A DNA stretch of 64,000 nt from Sphingobacterium thalpophilum (GTDB taxonomy: Bacteria > Bacteroidota > Bacteroidia > Sphingobacteriales > Sphingobacteriaceae), in the NCBI RefSeq assembly GCF_038396785.1, contig NZ_CP151087.1:5394001-5458000 (forward strand), written 5' to 3'. Position numbers and translations under genes: made by a program. The notes under the pieces were generated by a model that saw only the letters and a list, made by a program, of their open reading frames with translations, was not told the origin of the DNA and ran no database searches. This document shows positions 18,090-25,208 of the stretch, in pieces (position 1 is the stretch's first letter; every line of letters begins with the position of its first letter).

Positions 18090-19440
18090 TAAGGATCGTT
18101 CGAGTCAGAAAACGCTCTCATGGAGAGATCTTTCCGATGATGCAGTTGGCAAGTTATTGAAAGAGCGGGGATCCCTCGTCTTGGGGCGAATTCTTGTGTT
18201 TTCTGGGATTGTTTTTGTACTAGCACTTTTTCTCCCATGGAGGCAGACAATTCCTGGAGTAGGAGCGGTTACCGCTTTACGTCCACAGGACAGACCGCAG
18301 ACCATCCAAAATCAGATTGGTGGTCGCATTGAGTATTGGGCGGTTACCGAAGGGCAGGAAGTGAAGAAAGGTGATACGATTTTAGTGCTTTCGGAGACTT
18401 CTCAATCTTATTTTGATCCCATGTTACCATTGCGATTAGAAGAGCAATTGAATGCCAAACAAAGCGGAGAAGATGCTGCTAATCAAAAAATGAAAGCCAC
18501 TGAAGCACAGATTGAAGCATTGAAAAATGGGCTTGATTTCCAGCTTGCGTCAGCTAAAAATAAGGTGATTCAAGCTCAAAATCTGGTAAAAATAGATAGC
18601 GCAGAATTGGTCGCTGTCATGAGCTTTTTTGAGACCAGCGAAAAGCGGCTCAAACGGTACGAAGAGGGCTATCGTGACGGTTTATTTTCCTTAACAGATA
18701 TTGAAACAAGGCGCTTAAATCTGCAAAATGATCGAGCTAAAGTTGTAAGTGCAGATAACAAGTTGTCGAATTCAAGACAATCATTAACGAATGCCAGTAT
18801 CGAATTAAACAATATCCGTGCAAAGTACAATGAATCATTGGCGAAAGCGCAGTCCGATTTAAGTTCCGCCTTTTCCTCCAAAGCCTCAGTACAAGGGGAT
18901 ATCGCCAAACTGAGAAATGAGATATCCAATATTGATGTACGACGTGGGTTATATGTCGTGAGGGCGCCACAAGATGGTTTTATTGTAAAAACCTTTAAGG
19001 CAGGAATTGGTGAAAATATGAAGGAAGGAGAGTCCGTTGCGACATTACAGCCTAAAAAACCACTGCTTGCCGTAGAGCTTTATGTAAACGCAATGGATGT
19101 TCCACTGATTGAGCCGGAAAGTGATGTAAGGCTACAATTTGATGGCTGGCCATCGATCCAATTTTCCGGATGGCCGTCTGTCGCGGTCGGTACCTTTGCT
19201 GGAAAAGTTTCAGTCATCGATAAAGTGAGTAGTACGAATGGCCGATTTAGGATTTTGATACGCGCAACAGATCCTGTTCCGGAAGGAGATGAGCCTTGGC
19301 CTGTTCAGTTAAATCAGGGCTCAGGTGCTTATGGAAGGGTTATTTTAAATAAAGTCCCATTATGGTATGAGATATGGCGACAGTTGAATGGCTTTCCGCC
19401 GAGTTTGGAAAGAGAACCAAAAGAAAGGGAGAAAAAGTAA
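18079..19440 (+). CDS. HlyD-family membrane-fusion adaptor
   Basis: A 453-residue periplasmic adaptor with one N-terminal membrane helix (about residues 38-60), a lipoyl-like half-motif (GGRIEYWAVTEGQEVKKGDT), a long helical hairpin (about 130-300) and the second barrel-sandwich half (APQDGFIVKTFKAGIGENMKEGE). I chose ATG 18079, preceded by an AGGAGG at 18061-18066, over an upstream TTG. It overlaps the ABC membrane protein by 11 bp and is followed after 7 bp by a TolC-like gene, so the three make a tripartite export system. Confidence 0.9.
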   Translation: MLINKDRSSQKTLSWRDLSDDAVGKLLKERGSLVLGRILVFSGIVFVLALFLPWRQTIPGVGAVTALRPQDRPQTIQNQIGGRIEYWAVTEGQEVKKGDTILVLSETSQSYFDPMLPLRLEEQLNAKQSGEDAANQKMKATEAQIEALKNGLDFQLASAKNKVIQAQNLVKIDSAELVAVMSFFETSEKRLKRYEEGYRDGLFSLTDIETRRLNLQNDRAKVVSADNKLSNSRQSLTNASIELNNIRAKYNESLAKAQSDLSSAFSSKASVQGDIAKLRNEISNIDVRRGLYVVRAPQDGFIVKTFKAGIGENMKEGESVATLQPKKPLLAVELYVNAMDVPLIEPESDVRLQFDGWPSIQFSGWPSVAVGTFAGKVSVIDKVSSTNGRFRILIRATDPVPEGDEPWPVQLNQGSGAYGRVILNKVPLWYEIWRQLNGFPPSLEREPKEREKK

Positions 19441-19447
19441 TTGTTAT

Positions 19448-20878
19448 ATGAATAAATTGAATTTTATTTTTATCGTGTTTTGCTTTTTTTTCTCTCCTCA
19501 TCTTTCGGCTCAGGAAAAGGAGTATGGAGCAACGAATACTTTTACCGTGGATGACATGGAAGAGCTTTTAATGGCCAATCATCCCATCGTTAAACAAGTG
19601 AATCTGCTGAGTGAAACTGCAAAAGCCCAGGTAACACAGGCGTTAGGAAAGTTTGATCCGACGCTAAATTCCAGTTTTAAAAATAAGCATTTTGGCAAGA
19701 CGGATTATTACAATCAGTGGAATAGTGAGTTGAAAATTCCACTTTGGTTAGCTGGCGCAGATCTGAAAATTGCTTATGATCGAAATGTTGGTTATTATAC
19801 AAACCCGCAATCCCGAACAAATAATGCAGGGCTTTCCGCAATCGGTTTAAGTATTCCATTGGGGCAAGGTTTAATTGTCGATAGTAGAAGAAATACGTTG
19901 CAGCAGGCAAAGGCTATGATCAGCTACCTAGAAGGCGAAAAGATAAAACAAATAAATGCCATTTGGTTTCAGGCACTTTCAGATTACTGGAATTGGTATT
20001 TTGCCTATCAACAGTATCAGCTTTTATTGGAGGGTGTAAAATTGGCTGATCAACGGTTTAAAGCAATCAGTGAGCAGACGACGCTGGGAGATAAACCTGT
20101 AATTGATTCCATCGAAGCTTCGGTCGTTGTAAAAGAACGGCGGATAGAACTTTCAAAGTATGAAGTTGAACTTAAAAACGCGAAAATTGTATTGTCCAAT
20201 CATCTGTGGAATGATCAACAATTTCCAGTAGAACTTCCAGATCATGCCATACCGCTTAAGCTCGAAGATCCTGCTATTTTGCCAGATAATAGTGTGATCG
20301 AGGCACTTCTTGATTCGGCAAAAATTGCTCATCCCGAAATGATCAAGTTGGCTAGTAAAAATCAACAACTTCTATTTGAGGAACGTTATCGAAAAGAAAT
20401 GCTTAAACCTAAATTTAATGTGTCAGGCACGCTCATTTCTAGCCGTCACGGTTTTAATGATTTTGTACCACCGCAGTATGATTTTAATTGGCAGAATTAT
20501 AAAGTAGGTTTTGAATTTGCATTTCCACTTTTTATTCGCGCCGAACGTGGGAAGCTCAAAGAGGTACGGATTAAGCAAGATCAGCTGAGATTTGAACAGG
20601 TTGCGACCCAGAGAAATATTTACAATGAAGTCGTTAAAAAATATAATGATTTAAATGCTTACAGTAAACAGATTGAACTTCAATCGATCAATATAAGTAA
20701 TCAGGAACTGCTTCTTAGGGGTGAATTAAATAAGTTTGAGCTGGGTGAATCAACCTTGTTTGTTGTTAATAGTAGGGAAAACAAGCTGATCGAAATGCGG
20801 ATCAAGCAAGAGAAGCTTGTTACGGACTACAGAAAGGCACTAGCGGAATTATATTACAAAGCCGGAACTAAATTTTAA
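19448..20878 (+). CDS. TolC-family outer-membrane channel
   Basis: A 476-residue outer-membrane efflux protein with a signal peptide ending in LSAQ (about residue 22). The duplicated helical OEP repeats are visible, for example ALGKFDPTLNSSFKNK and QQAKAMISYLEGEKIKQINA in the first half and LRGELNKFELGESTLFVVNS in the second. I chose ATG 19448 over an upstream start at 19388, which overlaps the HlyD gene. Its stop codon lies within the first half-site of the second control region at 20873. Confidence 0.9.
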   Translation: MNKLNFIFIVFCFFFSPHLSAQEKEYGATNTFTVDDMEELLMANHPIVKQVNLLSETAKAQVTQALGKFDPTLNSSFKNKHFGKTDYYNQWNSELKIPLWLAGADLKIAYDRNVGYYTNPQSRTNNAGLSAIGLSIPLGQGLIVDSRRNTLQQAKAMISYLEGEKIKQINAIWFQALSDYWNWYFAYQQYQLLLEGVKLADQRFKAISEQTTLGDKPVIDSIEASVVVKERRIELSKYEVELKNAKIVLSNHLWNDQQFPVELPDHAIPLKLEDPAILPDNSVIEALLDSAKIAHPEMIKLASKNQQLLFEERYRKEMLKPKFNVSGTLISSRHGFNDFVPPQYDFNWQNYKVGFEFAFPLFIRAERGKLKEVRIKQDQLRFEQVATQRNIYNEVVKKYNDLNAYSKQIELQSINISNQELLLRGELNKFELGESTLFVVNSRENKLIEMRIKQEKLVTDYRKALAELYYKAGTKF

Positions 20879-20972
20879 TCCCATTTTAATCTGCATCTTT
20901 TTTTTAATCTCATTTTAATATCGGTCTTAAAATTCTAATAGAAAGTTAATTCCAGATTCATTCGGTTGCCAT
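20873..20972 (+). promoter_or_regulatory. Six-half-site response-regulator control region, copy 2
   Basis: Half-sites end at 20879, 20890, 20908, 20919, 20939 and 20950, giving the spacing 11-18-11-20-11, exactly as at 16405-16504. AGATTCATTCGGTTGCCAT (20954-20972) differs from copy 1 at one base. Like copy 1, the first half-site overlaps the stop codon of the preceding gene. The two regions align ungapped with an offset of 4468 bp. Confidence 0.8.
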
Positions 20973-20982
20973 GATGACCTAT

Positions 20983-20990
20983 TAATTTTG
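20983..20990 (+). promoter_or_regulatory. Bacteroidota -7 element
   Basis: TAATTTTG fits TAnnTTTG, 17 bp before the second UspA-like gene, with a TTG ending 14 bp upstream as in copy 1. Confidence 0.6.
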
Positions 20991-21007
20991 TATAAAAATA
21001 ATTGGAT

Positions 21008-21526
21008 ATGGCAAAGGCAATGCGTGTATTGATTCCAAGTGATTTTACGATTGATTCACTTTTTTTTGTGATTCATAGTATAGAGCAATCGACAGCCGAA
21101 GAACTTGATATCATTCTTGTCTATGGTAATAAGAGCAGTACATCGATCAGCGAACTATTGGGAATCACATTGGATGACCAACTCAGTAATCTTCAATCGG
21201 AGGACTTTTTGAAGGCCTGCCAGATGATCTGTCATCGTTATGAAAATCGTAAGCTAAATATCTATACAGACATCATCGGTTCTGACAATCTCAATTATTT
21301 ACAACATTATTTGCGCGGAGCTCGGATTGATGAAGTCAAAGTTCCCACAGATTATGAATTTGAAAAAAGAACACGGCATTTTTTCGATGTCGGACAGGCT
21401 TTGCTTCACTTGAGTAAAAGTAAACAGAAGAATGTCTCGATTGTCGCAAGACCTGGGACAAACAAAACAGGAGGAAATGTCTTGGCGGATTTATTTTTTA
21501 ACAAGAAATGGGATGTTAACTATTAA
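21008..21526 (+). CDS. UspA-like small cytoplasmic protein, paralogue 2
   Basis: A 172-residue paralogue of the protein at 16536-17018. Shared segments include the start AMRVLIPSDFTIDS, the ILVYGNKSSTS stretch, SELLGI, LKAC, YENRKLN/YKNRKLS and NYLQHYL/HYLQHYL. Its C-terminus is longer and diverged. ATG 21008 matches the paralogue's start; a TTG at 21002 is less likely. It heads a second transcription unit with a small membrane-anchored protein and a DUF1275 protein, with overlapping reading frames. Function is unknown. Confidence 0.75.
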   Translation: MAKAMRVLIPSDFTIDSLFFVIHSIEQSTAEELDIILVYGNKSSTSISELLGITLDDQLSNLQSEDFLKACQMICHRYENRKLNIYTDIIGSDNLNYLQHYLRGARIDEVKVPTDYEFEKRTRHFFDVGQALLHLSKSKQKNVSIVARPGTNKTGGNVLADLFFNKKWDVNY

Positions 21527-22013
21527 GAGAAAAATATTAGCAAGGTTCAACTTCGTCTTGTTGTCCTTTTTGCTTTTAGGAGCTAGTTCAATGGTTATGT
21601 TTTATGAAAACCCCGAGCGGCTTTTAGAAGGAGAGTGGGAAGAGCAAGGTTGGTACTTTGAGAAAGTGGAGAAGTCTCCAACGTTCAAAAAACAGGCGGT
21701 TATCCATGAAGGAATAAAAGATGCTGCAATCGCTCACCTTCCACCTTTGCAGGATGGATTATGGCATTTTGAAAAAATGGGTGACAAAAATTTTATTGCC
21801 CATCATGAGGACAAACAATACAATTGGTTTTTGAAGGGACGAGGCCATATCCTTGAGCTTCGGAAAAATGATGAGCTTATAGAGAGCTTTGTCATACAAA
21901 AATTGAATAAAAACCAATTGATACTGCATCTTAACTTGGATATGCAGACGAAAGGAATCGCACGAATTGTGCTGAAAAAAGGAGGAAAGGAAAAATATGC
22001 TGAGAAAATATAG
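21513..22013 (+). CDS. Small membrane-anchored protein of unknown function
   Basis: A 166-residue protein with one N-terminal hydrophobic helix (ARFNFVLLSFLLLGASSMVM) and a soluble remainder rich in tryptophan and aromatic residues (GEWEEQGWYFEKVEK, DGLWHFEKMGDKNFIAHHED). The pattern suggests a small lipocalin-like or beta-sandwich periplasmic domain, but I recognise no family. ATG 21513 overlaps the upstream UspA-like gene by 14 bp, and its end overlaps the following DUF1275 gene by 17 bp, so the three are translationally coupled. Confidence 0.65.
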   Translation: MLTIKRKILARFNFVLLSFLLLGASSMVMFYENPERLLEGEWEEQGWYFEKVEKSPTFKKQAVIHEGIKDAAIAHLPPLQDGLWHFEKMGDKNFIAHHEDKQYNWFLKGRGHILELRKNDELIESFVIQKLNKNQLILHLNLDMQTKGIARIVLKKGGKEKYAEKI

Positions 22014-22746
22014 CAATCATAGAACGATTCAAGATAATATCAAATTAGGGGGAATAACTGCATTCTCTGCGGGAATGGTCAATGTCGCATCTGTCATTGT
22101 CTTTTTCTCGTTTACATCCAATGTAACAGGTTATTATGCGGTTTTTGCGCAAGAGATTGCGAAAGGAAATTGGTATCAAGGTGCAGTAGTGCTATTATGG
22201 ATTTTACTTTTTCTAGTCGGGAGTATGCTTTCGAATCTTATCATCATTCATGGTAAAGGACGTTTTAGCTCCTATCTGACACATTCCATTCCTTTGGCAT
22301 TGGAAATACTGAGTATATTATTTGTCGGGATATATCTTGATGTATTTTATGAAGATTCTTTGAAAGAAACAGAGATACTTGTAGGTGCATTGCTGTTTGC
22401 AATGGGATTGCAAAATGGTTTAACAGCGAGCATATCGAATTCTGTTGTGAAAACGACACACTTGACAGGGCTAACGACAGATTTAGCAATATTGATTTCG
22501 ATGTTCACTAAGGAGTCGAACCGAAGCAATAAGGCATTGGTCGACAAATTCCATTTACTGCTGAGTATCGTGGGAGCCTATGTCATGGGAGGGCTTGTGA
22601 GCGGTATTTCATTCACCTATTTATCGAATAAGACATTTTACGTGGTTTGTTTTGTTCTTTTAATCATTGGTTTGTACGACCATTACAAATTGTATCTATT
22701 GAAAAAGCAATTTGTGAATCGTCATCGTCAGCCAGTGGCAGCTTAG
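21997..22746 (+). CDS. YoaK/DUF1275-family membrane protein
   Basis: A 249-residue protein with about six membrane helices. It matches the DUF1275 (YoaK) family: the start GGITAFSAGMVNVASVIVFF, a TSNVTGYYAVFAQEIAKG stretch, and the later GALLFAMGLQNGLTASISNS and TTHLTGLTTDLAILIS. The role of the family is not established; transport has been suggested. A strong GGAGGAAAGG lies just upstream of its ATG. It closes the unit begun at 21008, and two tandem hairpins follow. Confidence 0.85.
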   Translation: MLRKYSNHRTIQDNIKLGGITAFSAGMVNVASVIVFFSFTSNVTGYYAVFAQEIAKGNWYQGAVVLLWILLFLVGSMLSNLIIIHGKGRFSSYLTHSIPLALEILSILFVGIYLDVFYEDSLKETEILVGALLFAMGLQNGLTASISNSVVKTTHLTGLTTDLAILISMFTKESNRSNKALVDKFHLLLSIVGAYVMGGLVSGISFTYLSNKTFYVVCFVLLIIGLYDHYKLYLLKKQFVNRHRQPVAA

Positions 22747-22776
22747 TTGACCGAGAAAGTTCTTGGTTAACTAAGC
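22741..22776 (+). terminator. Long hairpin overlapping the DUF1275 stop codon
   Basis: A 16-bp stem (22741-22756 with 22761-22776) contains two G-U pairs and a 4-nt loop AAGT. The gene's TAG stop lies inside the 5' arm. It is followed at some distance by TATTTTTTAA, so it may act as a terminator or mRNA-stabilising structure. Confidence 0.6.
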
Positions 22777-22795
22777 TAAAGGGCAAATATTTTTT

Positions 22796-22825
22796 AATCG
22801 CATTTCAAAAAATGCGATTTTTTTT
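22796..22825 (+). terminator. Rho-independent terminator
   Basis: AATCGCATTT and AAATGCGATT form a 10-bp perfect stem with a CAAA loop, followed by eight T residues. It ends the locus that begins with the two-component system. Confidence 0.85.
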
Positions 22826-22910
22826 GTCCGAAAAATGCTTATCTTCAACCTCGGTTATCACGCTCTACCAATGCGCATGAAAGACTACTTAATCAATTTA
22901 AAACCACGTC

Positions 22911-24374
22911 ATGATCAAATTCTTTTCCATCCGGCCTTTTTGGACACTCTCTCTAATTTCTCTGTCAGTATCACCGCTCTGTGTAAAACAGGTTTGTGCG
23001 CAAGAATTGCACAGCCAAAGATCAGTACATGATCAACATAAAAACCAACAGAATCTTTTACGGGCGATCCAATTGATTGATCGGTCAATGGAAGTCTATT
23101 TTTCTGGTGAAGATTTCAAAATGCATCGTTTTTATAATCCATTTACGCAGGTTCGATCCGAAGAAAAAGCGAGTGTATGGATGTACTCTGCGTCGATAGA
23201 AGCTGTAAACGCTGTGTTGAGCGGCTTGAAAAAGCAACAAAAGGCAGGTAATACCGAGCTTTACGGAAAGTATTATTCCCGCTATGTGGATTTATTGGCT
23301 AAGCTTCATGCAAATGCAGCTTATTATTTAGGGACATTTACGCTAACATCTTTTACACAACATAAAGAATGGACGGTGTATGCTGTCGATCGCGTCCGAG
23401 AAAAAGGAAAAGCAAATGTAACGGGAGTTTTGAATGTCTATGATGATCAGATGTGGCTAGTACGGGAATTATTGGAAGCCTATCACTTGACTGGGCAAGA
23501 ACGTTATTTGCAAGAAGCTGAATACCTTACTGCCTATGTTCTTGATGGTTGGGATTGTACTTTGGATGAGAAAGGGAAAGAGCATGGTGGAATCCCATGG
23601 GGCCCAGGATATGTAACTAAGCATGCCTGTAGCAATGCACCGATTATTAGTCCGCTTGTTGCATTGTATGAAATCTATAAAAAGAAAGGAGACCAAATCG
23701 TTGCGCATTCCATTGATCAGAAAGATAAATTAACCCGTATTTCTAAAAAAGAGAAGAAGAGCGATTTTTATCTCCGTTATGCTAAAAGGATTTATGATTG
23801 GCAAAAGGTATATCTTCTTAATGAAAAAGGTGTTTATGCTGATATGATGGGTGATTGCTTTCCAGATTGTTCGATAGCTTATGAAACGGTCAACGGTGTA
23901 CAATACCGAAAAAATACCGAGCTCAGAAAAGCGGTTGGAACAGCATTTTCCTATAACAGTGGTACGATGATTTCAGGAGCCGCCGACTTATATCGTGTTA
24001 CGAAAGCAAAAAGCTATTTAGAAGATGGCAAGAAACTGGCCGATGCGACTTTTACTTATTTTGGAAAGTTAGGGCAGCAGATTCCTGAGCACTATACCTA
24101 TGCGACAGATGGTTTTAATAATTGGTTTAACGGCGTGTTGTTAAGAGGATATACCGCTATATTTCCCAATTATAGCAAGGCTGGACTGTATGCAAAATCT
24201 TTTCAGGATAACTTGGATTACGGCTATACCCACTTCTTGAAAGATGGATTTCTGCCGAATGACTTGCTCGGAGGCTGGGCAAATGATAAAAGTAAGAATG
24301 ATTTGGAAGGAATGTTTATGTTCACTTATGCAGCACAGTATGCAACACTTGCGCAAGTTGAATCAACAAAATAG
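22911..24374 (+). CDS. Secreted GH76-family alpha-1,6-mannanase-like glycosidase
   Basis: A 487-residue exported enzyme with a signal peptide ending near residue 30. It resembles GH76 endo-alpha-1,6-mannanases, which cut fungal mannan backbones. The catalytic Asp-Asp pair is visible as Asp178-Asp179 in NVYDDQMWLVRELLEAYHLT, followed by GGIPWGPGY and ACSNAPIISPL, with repeated helices as in an (alpha/alpha)6 barrel. It is a single gene between two terminators and convergent with the sensor system, so it is not part of the neighbouring arabinose operon. Exact linkage specificity is inferred from family. Confidence 0.8.
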   Translation: MIKFFSIRPFWTLSLISLSVSPLCVKQVCAQELHSQRSVHDQHKNQQNLLRAIQLIDRSMEVYFSGEDFKMHRFYNPFTQVRSEEKASVWMYSASIEAVNAVLSGLKKQQKAGNTELYGKYYSRYVDLLAKLHANAAYYLGTFTLTSFTQHKEWTVYAVDRVREKGKANVTGVLNVYDDQMWLVRELLEAYHLTGQERYLQEAEYLTAYVLDGWDCTLDEKGKEHGGIPWGPGYVTKHACSNAPIISPLVALYEIYKKKGDQIVAHSIDQKDKLTRISKKEKKSDFYLRYAKRIYDWQKVYLLNEKGVYADMMGDCFPDCSIAYETVNGVQYRKNTELRKAVGTAFSYNSGTMISGAADLYRVTKAKSYLEDGKKLADATFTYFGKLGQQIPEHYTYATDGFNNWFNGVLLRGYTAIFPNYSKAGLYAKSFQDNLDYGYTHFLKDGFLPNDLLGGWANDKSKNDLEGMFMFTYAAQYATLAQVESTK

Positions 24375-24402
24375 GTGCACGCTTGGACGGACACCTATTT
24401 TT
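24369..24402. terminator. Bidirectional terminator between GH76 and the response regulator
   Basis: AAATAGGTG and CACCTATTT form a 9-bp stem, with T-runs on both strands. The 5' arm includes the GH76 stop codon. It serves both convergent units. Confidence 0.75.
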
Positions 24403-24426
24403 ATTCAGATATGATTATTTGCTGGG

Positions 24427-25206
24427 TTAAGATTTAGATAAAGCAGTTTGAGCGTCCTGAAATTCGGTAGGACTTTGGCCAAACTGCTTTTGAAAATTAC
24501 GTGAGAAATGAGTAGCGGAACTGTAGCCCAATAAATTAGAAATTTCGTAAACTTTATATTGTTTTTGAATAAGCAGTTCTGCTGCTTTTCTGAGCCGAGT
24601 TAAATTAATCAGTTCATTGGGTGATAGGCTGGATACCACATTGATTTTGCGATAGAGTGTAGGTCTGCTCATGCAGAGAATATCGGCCATTCTATCCACA
24701 TTAAACTGGGGATCATCGAGATGTTGCATAATGATTTCTTCAATCTTCAGCAAGAACTCTTGTTCACTTTGATTTTGCCCGATCTGTTGGATTTGTGACA
24801 TCGGATTTTTAATAAAAAACTCCTTGACCTTGACTCTATTCTTTAATAAACTGGCTATTTGTGCTCTTAAAAAAGCGGGCGAAAAAGGTTTTTCAATGTA
24901 AGCGTCGGCACCAAATTCTAAACCCTGAATTTTTGATTCAATACTATTTTTTGCTGTCAAAAGTATAACTGGAATATGTGCATAAGCGATATCCTCCTTA
25001 ATTTTTTGACAGAGCTCAAAACCATCCATTTCTGGCATCATTACATCACTTACGATCAGATCGAAATATTCAGAGGCTAATAAATCTAGGGCTTCTCTTC
25101 CATTAGAACTCGTTGTTATCTGATAATCTTCATTGAGATCATCCGCAATAAATTCAAGCAGTTCGGTATGATCATCTACTAATAATAAATTGGATTTGGC
25201 ATTCAT
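24427..25206 (-). CDS. Response regulator with AraC-type DNA-binding domain
   Basis: A 259-residue protein with a receiver domain (LLLVDDHTEL, phosphoacceptor in DLIVSDVMMPEMDG, and Lys in AYIEKPF) followed by a two-part AraC helix-turn-helix (ADILCMSRPTLYRKINVVSS and NLLGYSSATHFSRNFQKQF). This is exactly the C-terminal half of a Bacteroidota hybrid two-component regulator. Here it is a separate protein starting 2 bp after the kinase stop. Presumably it activates the divergent carbohydrate operon. Confidence 0.92.
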   Translation of the reverse strand: MNAKSNLLLVDDHTELLEFIADDLNEDYQITTSSNGREALDLLASEYFDLIVSDVMMPEMDGFELCQKIKEDIAYAHIPVILLTAKNSIESKIQGLEFGADAYIEKPFSPAFLRAQIASLLKNRVKVKEFFIKNPMSQIQQIGQNQSEQEFLLKIEEIIMQHLDDPQFNVDRMADILCMSRPTLYRKINVVSSLSPNELINLTRLRKAAELLIQKQYKVYEISNLLGYSSATHFSRNFQKQFGQSPTEFQDAQTALSKS

Positions 25207-25208
25207 AA

